Below are positions 1 through 9,413 of a stretch of 35,897 nt of DNA, piece by piece; within the stretch, counting starts at the first letter, position 1, and each line of letters opens with the position of its first letter. The notes beneath the pieces are model-generated. The model did no database searches. It saw only the letters and a list, made by a program, of their open reading frames with translations, and was not told the origin of the DNA. This DNA comes from Lachnospiraceae bacterium. Lineage in GTDB: Bacteria > Bacillota > Clostridia > Lachnospirales > Lachnospiraceae. Where the stretch lies: positions 1-35,897 of the forward strand of contig WQST01000002.1 of the NCBI GenBank assembly GCA_009787745.1. Reading direction: 5' to 3'. The translations under genes and the position numbers were made by a program.

Positions 1-773
1 AGACCCGAATCTCCATGCGGCCCGCCGATAACAAAACGTCCTGTCGGATTGATGAAAAATTTCGTTTCATCATCAATAAGTTCTGCCGGCAAAACTGTAT
101 CGAAAACATATTTCCTAATATCAGCATGAATTTGCTCCTGCGTAACATCAGGGTCATGCTGAGTCGATAAAACAACCGCCTCAAGGCGCAGGGGTTTACC
201 GTTTGCATCGTACTCGACACTAACCTGACTTTTCCCATCAGGGCGCAGGTATTTAAGGGTGCCGTTTTTACGTACTTCTGTTAACTTAAGTGCCAACTTA
301 TGTGCCAAAGAAATCGGGTACGGCATATATTCTTCGGTTTCATTCGACGCATATCCGAACATCATTCCCTGATCCCCTGCGCCAATCGCTTCTATCGCAG
401 CATCCGAATTCGCGGCATCCGAATTTTCCTGTTTCGCTTCCAAGGCTTTATTGACACCCATCGCAATATCGGTGCTTTGTTCATCAATCGCGACTAAAAC
501 GGCGCATACATTGCCGTCGAATCCATATTCTGATTTGTCGTAACCGATATCAATAACGGTATCGCGAACGATACGCGGAATATCAACATAAGCAGTCGTC
601 GTGATTTCGCCCATTACAATGACGAATCCCGTACAGGCGGCACATTCACAGGCGACCCGGCTCATCGGATCCTTGTCCATCAACGCATCAAGTATTGCGT
701 CGGATATCGCATCACACATTTTATCGGGATGCCCTTCTGTTACTGATTCTGATGTAAATAAGTATTTTTCCAT
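1..773 (-). CDS. metK: S-adenosylmethionine synthetase, 3'-truncated by window edge
   Basis: Makes S-adenosylmethionine from methionine and ATP in the cytoplasm. The reading frame stays open to base 1, so only about the first 257 residues are present. It begins MEKYLFTSESVTEGHPDK, the conserved N-terminus with the ATP-site SEGHPDK-type motif, and contains GAGDQGMMFGYA and, near the edge, NPTGRFVIGGPHGD, both family signatures. The start is ATG at 773 with an AGGAGG ribosome binding site about 7 bases upstream. It lies 39 bp downstream of the sensor-kinase gene on the same strand. A 15-bp tandem duplication adds a short NSDAA repeat in a surface loop just before GAGDQG. Identification is certain; the C-terminal domain cannot be seen. 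Confidence 0.97.
   Translation of the reverse strand, partial: MEKYLFTSESVTEGHPDKMCDAISDAILDALMDKDPMSRVACECAACTGFVIVMGEITTTAYVDIPRIVRDTVIDIGYDKSEYGFDGNVCAVLVAIDEQSTDIAMGVNKALEAKQENSDAANSDAAIEAIGAGDQGMMFGYASNETEEYMPYPISLAHKLALKLTEVRKNGTLKYLRPDGKSQVSVEYDANGKPLRLEAVVLSTQHDPDVTQEQIHADIRKYVFDTVLPAELIDDETKFFINPTGRFVIGGPHGDSG
396..425 (-). repeat. 15-bp tandem duplication inside metK
   Basis: Two adjacent 15-bp copies, 396-410 and 411-425, differ at one base and encode NSDAA twice in MetK. They sit in the variable loop before the conserved GAGDQG motif, so the reading frame and the active-site motifs are kept. Confidence 0.8.
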
Positions 774-797
774 TCTTTCCTCCTTCTGATATGTTTA

Positions 798-826
798 AAA
801 TTAACAAATTTTTCAACAATTGTCAA
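798..826 (-). promoter_or_regulatory. Candidate metK promoter at the end of the sensor-kinase gene
   Basis: On the minus strand a perfect TTGACA (821-826) overlaps the last codons of the upstream kinase gene and is followed after 17 bp by TAATTT (798-803), a weak -10. The predicted start near 791 would leave an 18-base leader containing the AGGAGG site. The poor -10 is the reason for low confidence; read-through from the kinase gene is the alternative. Confidence 0.35.
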
Positions 827-3800
827 GACGTTTGATTATTGATTCCGCATAGTCATAGTTCATAATCATTAATGCATCTTTTAGTTTTTCGATATCATCA
901 AACAATGATTCCGAAATTTCCATCTCATTCAGTAAATCTATTTCTTCATAAACAGATGATATGTCCATACTGCTGATCGCTTCCGTTATTCTGGTCAAAC
1001 ATGCTTGAAGATTAGGTTCGATTACGACAGTTTTTTTATTTTTCCAATACTCATCGAATACATTTTTAAGCTCATGATAAAACAGCCTGAGTTCATCATT
1101 GAACTCCTTAAAATTCTGTTCACAGTAACCGATATTTTTTTCTCGGGAGGCATCTTCGAGCCGAAGTGCTGTTGCGGAAAGCTGTGATGCGCCCAAAAGC
1201 GCCAAGGTACCTTTCATACCATGAACTTCAATACAGAACTTCGCTAAGTCCTTCACCGCTAAAGCGTCAAGCATAATTTTTTCACTTTTCTCATACTCGA
1301 AAAGGAATATTTCCAACGTATTCTTATAAATATCAGACTGTCCGCCGGCTATATCAAGCCCTGTTTGGGCATGAAGCCCTTTAATATTGTGGACTTGTTC
1401 CCAGAATTTCTTATCCGCTTCATCGTTATCCGGGGGCTCTGAAACCGGAACCATGAGCGGCTCTTTATTCATTATTTTATCCGCGGGAAGCCATGCGCTG
1501 AGAACCCGATAAAGTTCTTCTTTATCAATCGGTTTCGATAAAAAGTCGTCCATCCCCGCAGATATTAATAATTCCCTTGCACCGTAGACGGCATTGGCCG
1601 TCAGGGCGATAATCGGGATTTTAACCCCCATATCGCGCAGCCTCTTCGTCGTTTCGATCCCATCCATTTCCGGCATCATATGATCCATAAAAACAAGATT
1701 ATATTCTTTGCCGGAAATCATATCCAAAGCAACCGCGCCTGACAATGCCCTGTCCGCCTTAATCTGACATTGATGAAGTAATCCGCATACGACATTAAGG
1801 TTCGTTTCGCGATCATCAACCACGAGAATTTCGGCTTTCGGAGCATAAATAATATTTGAAAACCCATCTTCTTTTTTTATCAAATCGACATTACCGAGAA
1901 CAAACGGCAATTCTATTTTGAATGATGAACCTTGACCATAGACGCTGTTAACCGAGATATGTCCGCCCATTAATTCAACCAAAGCTTTCGAAATCGCCAG
2001 CCCAAGCCCTGTCCCTTCCTCATATCGATTATTGCGGATATCCGCCTGCTCGAATGCGTCGAATAAGGCCGAAATATTTTTTTCCGGAATACCTGTACCC
2101 GTATCTGTTACGACAATTACCATCGTCGAATCTTGAATACGGAAACTTAAAACGACGCTGCCGACTTTGGTGAATTTAACCGCATTACTCAAAAGATTAA
2201 GAATTACCTGTCTTAAGCGAACATCATCACCATAAATGCAAGCAGGCATACTGTCACATAAATCCATTTTAAATGATAATTTTTTGTCTTTAATCAAAAA
2301 GCCAACCATTGAATTAAGGTTTTCAAACAATCCTTTAATATCATAATGAACAGGCGACAAAATAAGTTTCGCCGAATGAATCTTCGATAAATCTAAGATA
2401 TCATTAATGATATCAAGCAATGCCTTGGAGGAAATTTTGATGTCTTCCGCATAACGGTGCTGACGGATATTCAAATCTTCCGACAATAAAAGGTCGGACA
2501 TCCCGATAATCGCGTTCATGGGGGTTCTGATTTCATGCGACATATTCGCCAGGAATCTTGTTTTCGCATCATTTGATGCAACAGCGGCTTGTCTTTGAAT
2601 TTCTAAGTCACGCTGTTTTTCCATACCCTCCATAATCTTCTGTTCCGCGGCTTTGGCTTCGCGTAAGTCCCTTGTGTATGTGGCGACGACATATTCATTT
2701 CCGTACTTGACCCGAACGGCAACAATATTGGCGGGCATTTCCGTACCATCAAGCATTTTATATGTCCAATCAAAAACTACGCGCCCTTCTTTAAAACATC
2801 TTGAAACATATGCGTTGGCTTTTTCTACCGAATTCGTACCGTCAGGCTGATTGGTTGGATATAACTCATGTGAGCGTTCAATAAATTCCTGTTTGCTTTC
2901 TAAGTCAAATAGTCTCAGCGCTTCCTTATTACATTCAATTTTGTTCAAATTAGAATCCCACAATTGGCAGCAAAGAGGCGTCGAGTCCAGCATAATTTTG
3001 AAACGTTCATAAGAATAATGGTCGGCTTTTGCCATATTCCTGGTTCTATAATAAACAAATAGTATCAATACCAGTATCAGAGATACTAATAACGCGATGC
3101 CGAACGACCATGACCGTTGAGCAGCAACAACCTTAGCTTTATAATCGTATGATTTGAACATCCATTGATCGACGTATAGGTCAATATCAATAACTGACAA
3201 TGCCTTATCAACAATAGAGCGAAGGATTACTTGCTCTTTATTAAAAGCAAATGCCGCTTCGTAGTAGTGATTAAAGAGATAATTGAGTTTTAAATTTGAA
3301 TACTCGAAATAGTTTACATATAATATCAGTTTCGTTTTTGAAACCATGATAAAATCTGCTTTATCTTGTTGAAGCGCTAAAACGGCATCTTCCACTGTAT
3401 CGCAAACTATCGTATTAGCGGCATCCGGAAACCAAGTATTAAACTTTTCCATATGCGCTGTATTCTTAATTAAGGCGACTCTGGCATAGGGAATTTCCGT
3501 CAAGGTTATATTAGGGCATTCCGCTTTTGATAAAAGCGCGTATTGATCCGCCATAAGTTTCGTTTCCGCCCATAAATAATGCGGTTCACGTTCGGCTGAA
3601 TAAATCAGATCGGAAAACAGATGCGCCGTGCCGTCATTTAACATACCGATAAGTTCCGCCATTTCCGTTGTTTCAGAATTAACAACGTCAAAAGATAATC
3701 CTGTAATTCTTCCTACCTCATTGAGCAAATCAACCGTAATTCCGTCCCATTGCTTTTTATATTCGTCAAAAAAAATGATCGGGTAATTGAAGTACTGGAA

Positions 3801-4715
3801 TGCGACAGGAACCGTTTCGGTGCTATTAAGGTAAGCTCTTTCCTCATCATTAAGCATGTCAAGAAAAGCGACTTTTTGGTATTTTTCGTACCCCTGAATA
3901 TACAAATTATTAACATAATGGATCGCTCCATCCTTTAATGCTTTCGAAACGACCGAAATTATTGATTTAAACTCAGGGTTGGCGCTCGCCATCGAAACAG
4001 GTACAAATATCAAAGGGAAAAATTCTTCGCTATAAATATCGCCATATTTCTGAAAGAATCCCTCCGTCACCCCTTCGCTCAAAAAAGTGTCTATCTCTCC
4101 GCTTTCCAAAGCATTATAAATGCTGCCGAAATCGCTATACAGATAAATCTCATAAGACCCCGGCCTTAAATTTGCGATTACGTCTTCCATTATCGATACG
4201 CCTTCTAAAAACCCGATTTTCACCTGCCGTTGTTTTTCGATTTCAAAAAGCGGTTCACTACCTGCGATGCGGAAATGCTTGATCGGACGTACTGCTATAT
4301 TAGCGGACATAAAATACTTGCCTTGACGTTCTCCCAAAGGAGTAATATCGCCTGTAAAATCAAGTTCGCAACTATCAACTTTCGCGAAGAAATCATCATA
4401 CTGAACATACTCAGGCACAAAGGGGATTCCGATTAATGTCGAAAGCCACTCACAAAATAAAGCTGAAAAACCGTCTATCTCATCGTTAGAGTTCAAAAAT
4501 GCTTCCGAACCCAGGATCATCCCGTAAGACAAATAATCATACTTTTTCTGTAATGCTTCTATATCGGCTATTTCTTCATCTGTAACATCCTTTATATTAC
4601 GGTATGTTACTGCCGCATATGCATCTGCGTTACTGCTATTCGGTTTACAAGCCGTAAATGCACTTAAGACAATATTTACCAGCATCAAAAAAATGACGAT
4701 ACTCTTTTTTCTCAT
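813..4715 (-). CDS. BvgS-architecture hybrid sensor histidine kinase (two SBP_bac_3, PAS, HK, REC, HPt)
   Basis: About 1300 residues. Order: lipoprotein-like signal with candidate lipobox Cys23 (AFTAC); two periplasmic-binding-protein type 3 (venus flytrap) domains, about 45-290 and 305-525; one membrane helix about 535-560; PAS about 570-690; dimerisation/phosphoacceptor domain with SHEIRTPMN, His727; ATPase domain with NLLSNAVKF, DTGTGIPE and GTGLGLAIS; receiver domain starting LVVDD with phosphoacceptor Asp1011 (FMDHMMPEMDG); C-terminal HPt with His1165 (VHGMKGT). All phosphorelay residues are present, so a His-Asp-His relay is expected. The extracellular domains are of the amino-acid-binding class; the ligand is unknown. 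I chose ATG at 4715 because GGAG lies 7-8 bases upstream; the in-frame TTG at 4721 is less likely. No partner response regulator is present in the window. A short leader ORF precedes it. Confidence 0.93.
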   Translation of the reverse strand: MRKKSIVIFLMLVNIVLSAFTACKPNSSNADAYAAVTYRNIKDVTDEEIADIEALQKKYDYLSYGMILGSEAFLNSNDEIDGFSALFCEWLSTLIGIPFVPEYVQYDDFFAKVDSCELDFTGDITPLGERQGKYFMSANIAVRPIKHFRIAGSEPLFEIEKQRQVKIGFLEGVSIMEDVIANLRPGSYEIYLYSDFGSIYNALESGEIDTFLSEGVTEGFFQKYGDIYSEEFFPLIFVPVSMASANPEFKSIISVVSKALKDGAIHYVNNLYIQGYEKYQKVAFLDMLNDEERAYLNSTETVPVAFQYFNYPIIFFDEYKKQWDGITVDLLNEVGRITGLSFDVVNSETTEMAELIGMLNDGTAHLFSDLIYSAEREPHYLWAETKLMADQYALLSKAECPNITLTEIPYARVALIKNTAHMEKFNTWFPDAANTIVCDTVEDAVLALQQDKADFIMVSKTKLILYVNYFEYSNLKLNYLFNHYYEAAFAFNKEQVILRSIVDKALSVIDIDLYVDQWMFKSYDYKAKVVAAQRSWSFGIALLVSLILVLILFVYYRTRNMAKADHYSYERFKIMLDSTPLCCQLWDSNLNKIECNKEALRLFDLESKQEFIERSHELYPTNQPDGTNSVEKANAYVSRCFKEGRVVFDWTYKMLDGTEMPANIVAVRVKYGNEYVVATYTRDLREAKAAEQKIMEGMEKQRDLEIQRQAAVASNDAKTRFLANMSHEIRTPMNAIIGMSDLLLSEDLNIRQHRYAEDIKISSKALLDIINDILDLSKIHSAKLILSPVHYDIKGLFENLNSMVGFLIKDKKLSFKMDLCDSMPACIYGDDVRLRQVILNLLSNAVKFTKVGSVVLSFRIQDSTMVIVVTDTGTGIPEKNISALFDAFEQADIRNNRYEEGTGLGLAISKALVELMGGHISVNSVYGQGSSFKIELPFVLGNVDLIKKEDGFSNIIYAPKAEILVVDDRETNLNVVCGLLHQCQIKADRALSGAVALDMISGKEYNLVFMDHMMPEMDGIETTKRLRDMGVKIPIIALTANAVYGARELLISAGMDDFLSKPIDKEELYRVLSAWLPADKIMNKEPLMVPVSEPPDNDEADKKFWEQVHNIKGLHAQTGLDIAGGQSDIYKNTLEIFLFEYEKSEKIMLDALAVKDLAKFCIEVHGMKGTLALLGASQLSATALRLEDASREKNIGYCEQNFKEFNDELRLFYHELKNVFDEYWKNKKTVVIEPNLQACLTRITEAISSMDISSVYEEIDLLNEMEISESLFDDIEKLKDALMIMNYDYAESIIKRLDNC

Positions 4716-4735
4716 TAACAATCTCCAAATCGCAT
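4715..4735 (-). CDS. Possible 6-residue leader peptide upstream of the sensor kinase
   Basis: ATG at 4735 is preceded by AAGGGG at a suitable distance and reads MRFGDC, then TAA. The stop overlaps the kinase start as TAATG, the classic layout for translational coupling. It lies inside the predicted kinase mRNA (start near 4785). Whether the peptide matters or is just a ribosome loading site cannot be told from sequence. Confidence 0.3.
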   Translation of the reverse strand: MRFGDC

Positions 4736-4791
4736 AATATCCCCTTAATTTTACGCATATTAAAATACGCTGAGAAGATCAGCACGTTTAC

Positions 4792-4820
4792 ATTATAGAA
4801 TAGATATAATTTTTTTTCAA
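4792..4820 (-). promoter_or_regulatory. Promoter of the sensor kinase gene
   Basis: Minus-strand TTGAAA (4815-4820), 17-bp spacer, perfect TATAAT (4792-4797). Predicted start near 4785 gives a leader of about 70 bases that includes the short leader ORF. It is back to back with the rmuC promoter. Confidence 0.7.
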
Positions 4821-4837
4821 TATAAATTCGTGTTATC

Positions 4838-4866
4838 TCGACATAACCGGAAAATATCTATATAAT
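4838..4866 (+). promoter_or_regulatory. Promoter of rmuC
   Basis: TCGACA (4838-4843), 17-bp spacer, perfect TATAAT (4861-4866). The predicted start near 4873 lies downstream of the ATG at 4871, which rules that ATG out and supports translation from 4919. Confidence 0.7.
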
Positions 4867-4918
4867 ATAAATGATATTCGTCATTGACACACACAGAGAA
4901 AGAGAGAAAAGGCAAATC

Positions 4919-6208
4919 ATGGATTTAGTAATCATTGTTAACATAATAACATTTGTTCTTTTAGTAACCATTATTATTATTTTGCTAATAAACGGCAAAA
5001 AATCTCCGCTTGACGATGTGAAGCTTTTATATAAAGAGAGCAATGACGAACTGGTTAATATCGTCGCACAGAAATTGAGTGATGGTGCGACAGAGCAATT
5101 CAAACGTTTTGCGATCATCCAAGAAAGCGTCAATAAAACTTTAAAAGAGAATCGCGAAGAGACAAATAAGCAACTTAGAGATTTCAGCGGGCAAGTCGAT
5201 TCACGACTACTTCAAATCCAGCGCGGGAACGCCGAAAACATCGAAAAGCTTAATGCGACATTAGAGCATAAAATGAAATCGCTTCAAGAAAGCAACGAAA
5301 AGCGGCTTGAACAAATGCAGGGTGTCGTCGATGAAAAACTCCAAAAAACTTTGGAAACACGCCTTACGCAATCATTTGAACTGGTCAGCAAGCAACTGGA
5401 CAGCGTTCAGCAAGGACTAGGCGAAATGAAGAATCTGGCGGCGGATACGAAGAGTCTGAAAAACGCTTTGATTAACATAAAGGAACGCGGTACATACGGA
5501 GAAGTAAGGCTGGAAAAGTTACTCTCCGATATCTTGGCGCCTGGGCAATATGAAGCCAATGTCGAAATTGACAGTAATAAAAGAATTGAATTTGTCGTCA
5601 AACTGCCGGGCAATGGCGACGAACCGCTATTTTTACCGATTGACTCAAAATTCCCGATCGAGGACTATAACCGCTTATTGGATGCAGAGGATAAGCAGTC
5701 AATTGATGAAGCCCGTAAATCGCTGACGCAAAAGATTCGGGTTTTTGCTAAAGATATTTATGACAAATATATCGTTCCGCCGAAAACAACTGATTTCGCG
5801 CTGATGTTCTTACCGACGGAAGGGCTTTATGCGGAAGTGGTTCAAAACGCACCGCTTTTCGAAGAATTGCGGACTAAGTATAAAGTAACGGTTGTTGGCG
5901 TTACTACTTTATCGGCGTTTTTAAGTTCGTTGCAGATGGGCTTTAATACGCTGGCGATCGAGAAGCGCTCACAGGATGTCTGGAATACATTACGCGCGGT
6001 TAAATCGGAATTTATCAAATTCAGTTCGATGCTTGACCGAGCGCATAAGCAAATCCAAACAGCGGACAAAACATTGGAAGAAATCGTTGGGCGCAGAACA
6101 AGGGCAATTAATCGGACTTTGCGGACTGTTATAGAACTTAATGCGGATGAAGCACCGCTTTTGCTTGAAGCGTTGGATGCCGATGAGGAGATTGAGGGGA
6201 TGATATAA
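4919..6208 (+). CDS. rmuC: RmuC-family DNA recombination protein
   Basis: RmuC proteins limit inversions and rearrangements between repeats in E. coli; the C-terminal half is predicted to adopt a nuclease-like fold. About 429 residues: an N-terminal membrane helix (LVIIVNIITFVLLVTIIIIL), a long coiled coil to about residue 175, then the conserved RmuC core with RGTYGEVRLEKLL, ILAPGQYEANV, LPIDSKFPIEDYNRLL and FALMFLPTEGLYAEV. The start at 4919 is preferred over 4871 because a purine-rich GAGAAAAGG lies 6-7 bases upstream and the predicted transcript begins after 4871. It converges with helD, with only 4 bp between the two stops. Confidence 0.92.
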   Translation: MDLVIIVNIITFVLLVTIIIILLINGKKSPLDDVKLLYKESNDELVNIVAQKLSDGATEQFKRFAIIQESVNKTLKENREETNKQLRDFSGQVDSRLLQIQRGNAENIEKLNATLEHKMKSLQESNEKRLEQMQGVVDEKLQKTLETRLTQSFELVSKQLDSVQQGLGEMKNLAADTKSLKNALINIKERGTYGEVRLEKLLSDILAPGQYEANVEIDSNKRIEFVVKLPGNGDEPLFLPIDSKFPIEDYNRLLDAEDKQSIDEARKSLTQKIRVFAKDIYDKYIVPPKTTDFALMFLPTEGLYAEVVQNAPLFEELRTKYKVTVVGVTTLSAFLSSLQMGFNTLAIEKRSQDVWNTLRAVKSEFIKFSSMLDRAHKQIQTADKTLEEIVGRRTRAINRTLRTVIELNADEAPLLLEALDADEEIEGMI

Positions 6209-6212
6209 AACC

Positions 6213-8399
6213 TTATCTAATCAAGGGTGACACTTCTCCCACTCCGTATACCCCTAAATAATGCAAAGCGCGGGTACTTGCGATATAAAGAAGCTTCTTG
6301 TCCTCATTACTATGATAATTATCGCCGTCGGCATCGCATATCAACACCGCATCAAATTCCAATCCTTTCGCCAGATAAACAGGGATTATGAAAACGCCGT
6401 TTAATTCAGCCGCGGCACCTTCCTTAATTAAATTAACCGCCGTCTTTTTATCCAGTTCATGATGAAGAATCCTCGCATTGGAAGCGGTTTTACAAATCAA
6501 TCCGACCGACTGATAACTGGCTTCGCGCAATTTTTCCACTTCTGCGGCAAGCATTAATACTAGTTCCGAATCTGATTCCGGCACATTAATTTGCGGTTCA
6601 GTTCCTTTCCGATTAAAACTTTTGACATCTAAGTCATGCGACAAAAACCGCGCGCTGAATTTAAGGATTTCATTAGTACACCTGAAACTTTTATCCATTG
6701 CCGCAAGTGATGATTTAGGTTTATCAAGAATTTCCTTTACTTGCGTGTATAGTGAAATATCTTCCTCTTTTTCCAGAGTCTGATTTATATCGCCCAAAAC
6801 CGTGTATTTCGCATTCCCGAATAACAGCTTAAACACTTTGTAATGAAGCGGATAATAATCCTGCGCTTCATCAATAACGACTTGGCGGATATCATTGTAT
6901 TTTTTGGTGCCGTGAATCCGTAAATGAAGATAGAAAAGGGCGGCGATATCATCATAATGAATTGTTTTTACCGCTAAGTTTTCGACCGTTTTCGCGATTA
7001 TTTCGGGGGATGTAACTTTACGCAACTCAGCTAAATAATGTTCGTCCGTAAACATATAGCGGTATAGTGCTTTTGCATCGAGATTTGTAAAACCATGTAA
7101 TTTACTTTTGATGCGATTAAACTCTTCATGATTTTTGTGAAGGCGATGAACACTTTGTAATGCCTCCGTGATGTATTCCTCGATTTGCTTAAGCTTCATT
7201 CCCAGCGGGATTCCCAACCCCGATGCGGTGATTTTCCGATGAATCTGGCTCGCGCTCATAATTCGTTGACCGCAATAGTCAATGTTGGTAATCCGCAAAT
7301 AGTTCGTCGGTATCTCCGTAATAAAGCGGTCAATTAAATCAGCGAAATAAACCGATGTTTTGAACTCAATTCTTGTTTTCATCACGCTATATTCTGAGAT
7401 ATTTTCCAATCCGACACATTCATCGTATCGCGGTAAATTTAACATTTTTTCTAAATACTGATCGCGTGTTTCGATTTTCTTACTATTAAGAACCTTACCC
7501 GCTATCTCTTCGAAAACCGCCGACACAACATTATCCTCGCCCAAATCGGGTAAAACTTTTGAGATATACTGCTCAAACAATGAGTTCGGGGAAATAATCA
7601 AAATGTTATGGGCAAATAAATGGTTGGCAAGTCCCTGATACATCAGATACGCCGCCCGGTGCAAAGCAATCGACGTCTTTCCGCTCCCCGCTACCCCCTG
7701 AACAATCATTAAATCATTTTCCATATCACGGATAACAATATCTTGTTCTTTTTGAATCGTTTCAACAATTGCTTTCATGCGGTTGGAGGTATTTTGTGAT
7801 AAAAGCTTTCGGAGAAATTCATCGATAATTTGCACGTCGGCATCGAAATAGTACTCCATCACACCATTCTTTATTTCATATTGGCGCTTAAATACCAGAT
7901 TGCCTTTAATCCGCCCGCCCGGCGCATCATAATACGCCTCCCCTACCGTAAAACGGTAAAAGACGCCCGCGATCGGCGACCGCCAATCATAGATATACAT
8001 TTCATGAGTTTTGGCATCTTTTAATGATGATCTGCCGATATAAATCTGCTCTTCTTGTTCATCCCCTGAATAATGAAAATCAATCCGCGCGAAATAAGGC
8101 GATTTAAGGGTATTTTCTAAACGAAGGATTTTATTTTCATTTTCGGAGAATTGAATCAGCTGATTATTGATCGGATCGGCATATTGGTTAAGCGCCGCCA
8201 ACGCTTCGAACGCCTCACTGCCCCAGAGGCTTCCGATCGTGTGGGGCGTGTTTTCGCGCATTTCTTTTTTGGCCGAAAGAATCGCCGACTTTATTTCATC
8301 ACCGCTCAAGCGGGTGCGGGAAAGTTCTTCCGCCGCAAAAGATAATGTCCGCGCAAGGTAATTATTTTCGTACTCGGTTGTATGTGAAATGTTATTCAA
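6213..8399 (-). CDS. helD: HelD-type UvrD/Rep-like ATPase (RNA polymerase recycling factor)
   Basis: HelD proteins of Gram-positives bind stalled RNA polymerase and release nucleic acid using ATP. The protein has an N-terminal helical region ending in the family motif KSPYFARIDF, then DWRSPIAGVFYR, Walker A GVAGSGKTS (Lys about 241), DEAQD (motif II), LGDINQTL, a C-terminal helicase-like motif AKGLEFDAVLICDA and LLYIASTRA. About 728 residues, close to B. subtilis HelD. No ATG exists near the 5' end. TTG at 8399 has GGGAG 10 bases upstream and starts one base after the upstream stop; TTG at 8417, inside the upstream gene, is the alternative. Either way it is coupled to the NlpC/P60 gene. DNA helicase IV or another UvrD relative is less likely because of the KSPYF/DWRSP region. 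Confidence 0.88.
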   Translation of the reverse strand: MNNISHTTEYENNYLARTLSFAAEELSRTRLSGDEIKSAILSAKKEMRENTPHTIGSLWGSEAFEALAALNQYADPINNQLIQFSENENKILRLENTLKSPYFARIDFHYSGDEQEEQIYIGRSSLKDAKTHEMYIYDWRSPIAGVFYRFTVGEAYYDAPGGRIKGNLVFKRQYEIKNGVMEYYFDADVQIIDEFLRKLLSQNTSNRMKAIVETIQKEQDIVIRDMENDLMIVQGVAGSGKTSIALHRAAYLMYQGLANHLFAHNILIISPNSLFEQYISKVLPDLGEDNVVSAVFEEIAGKVLNSKKIETRDQYLEKMLNLPRYDECVGLENISEYSVMKTRIEFKTSVYFADLIDRFITEIPTNYLRITNIDYCGQRIMSASQIHRKITASGLGIPLGMKLKQIEEYITEALQSVHRLHKNHEEFNRIKSKLHGFTNLDAKALYRYMFTDEHYLAELRKVTSPEIIAKTVENLAVKTIHYDDIAALFYLHLRIHGTKKYNDIRQVVIDEAQDYYPLHYKVFKLLFGNAKYTVLGDINQTLEKEEDISLYTQVKEILDKPKSSLAAMDKSFRCTNEILKFSARFLSHDLDVKSFNRKGTEPQINVPESDSELVLMLAAEVEKLREASYQSVGLICKTASNARILHHELDKKTAVNLIKEGAAAELNGVFIIPVYLAKGLEFDAVLICDADGDNYHSNEDKKLLYIASTRALHYLGVYGVGEVSPLIR

Positions 8400-8400
8400 A

Positions 8401-9303
8401 TTAAAATATACTCCCAACTGCTTCTAATTTTTCATGTAAATCCGCACGGAAATTCGGCATGTTTGGCTCTAAGCTATTAATCACGACACCAAAACTTCCT
8501 TCTTTCGCTGTGGCGTGTATATATTGCCCCTTACCCAGATACATCGCGACATGCCCGGGGAAGTAAAGCAAATCTCCGGCGGCTACCATATTATTGGCGA
8601 TTTTTTTGAGCGGGTAATCATCCTTAAGCATGGAATCGCGGAAGATATATATGCCGTTTTCGAAGTAGCTCATAAAGGTCAAGCCTGAACAATCGATACC
8701 AAGCGGTGTTTTTCCGCCCCAACGGTATTGTGTCCCTAAATATGTTCGTGCGCTCATGACGATTGCATCACGCAGGGCAGCATTTTTTAGGGGCGGTTTC
8801 GGCATATAACGGGACGGGGGTTGGTTAGCTTTAATCGCTAAAGCGGCAAGCATCGTTTGCTTCTTTAGCATACAAGCCTGTGCATAACCTGCGGTTCCGT
8901 TATTAAGATAAAGCTTGACCCATCCGCCGGGTTCCGTCAGCGAATCTTTCGTCCTGATATAACTTCCCCGATAAAGTGTGATAAGCGGTCTTGACGATAC
9001 TCTCGGCTCACATAAAATGTCAACGCAGTTACGGTTTACGTAGAGGTTTTCGCCGTATTCTTCAATGTCTAAAAGAGTATCCATTACAATGAAATCGGTT
9101 AAATCGACATAGCCATAGTAGCCGTATTCTGTTGTTACCGCCGCACATTTATTAACCGGGACACTTTCTTCATCATTAATCCTGACAGTCCATCCATACA
9201 GAATTTCATCGGCGATTCCTGATTTCATATTCTTAGGCCCCAGGCAATAATCAGGTTCTTCATACAAAGGGGCGATAGCTTTATTGCATATTGCGTAACG
9301 CAT
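8401..9303 (-). CDS. SH3-domain NlpC/P60 cell-wall peptidase (YkfC-like)
   Basis: About 300 residues. The N-terminal 165 or so form two bacterial SH3-like segments; the C-terminal NlpC/P60 domain has Cys205 (GIDCSGLTFMSY), His251 (GHVAMYLG) and His263 (YIHA), the papain-like triad of gamma-D-glutamyl-diamino-acid endopeptidases that cut peptide stems or muropeptides. There is no clear signal peptide, so like YkfC it may act in the cytoplasm on imported muropeptides; this is inference. The start at 9303 (MRYAICNKA) has GGGAG 5 bases upstream and is better than in-frame starts further up. It is first in a two-gene unit with helD. Confidence 0.9.
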   Translation of the reverse strand: MRYAICNKAIAPLYEEPDYCLGPKNMKSGIADEILYGWTVRINDEESVPVNKCAAVTTEYGYYGYVDLTDFIVMDTLLDIEEYGENLYVNRNCVDILCEPRVSSRPLITLYRGSYIRTKDSLTEPGGWVKLYLNNGTAGYAQACMLKKQTMLAALAIKANQPPSRYMPKPPLKNAALRDAIVMSARTYLGTQYRWGGKTPLGIDCSGLTFMSYFENGIYIFRDSMLKDDYPLKKIANNMVAAGDLLYFPGHVAMYLGKGQYIHATAKEGSFGVVINSLEPNMPNFRADLHEKLEAVGSIF

Positions 9304-9384
9304 ATTTTCTCCCAAAATAATCTTTCGTATAAAATATGCGGGTCTAATATACAAAAATGCCTGAATCCGCTTATAACAGTATTA

Positions 9385-9413
9385 ATAATAAGAAATTTCG
9401 GAGGTTTTTGCAA
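9385..9413 (-). promoter_or_regulatory. Promoter of the NlpC/P60-helD unit
   Basis: Minus-strand TTGCAA (9408-9413), 17-bp spacer, TATTAT (9385-9390). Predicted start near 9378, leader about 75 bases. Confidence 0.5.

Noticed and set aside
774..900. SAM riboswitch upstream of metK
   Set aside because: The kinase gene ends 39 bp before metK and the predicted leader is about 18 bases, too short; no SAM-box core is visible.
4871..4918. RmuC start at ATG 4871
   Set aside because: The predicted transcript starts at about 4873, and a purine-rich ribosome binding site precedes 4919.
6209..6212. Terminator between rmuC and helD
   Set aside because: Only 4 bp separate the stops and I see no stem-loop with a U-run around them.
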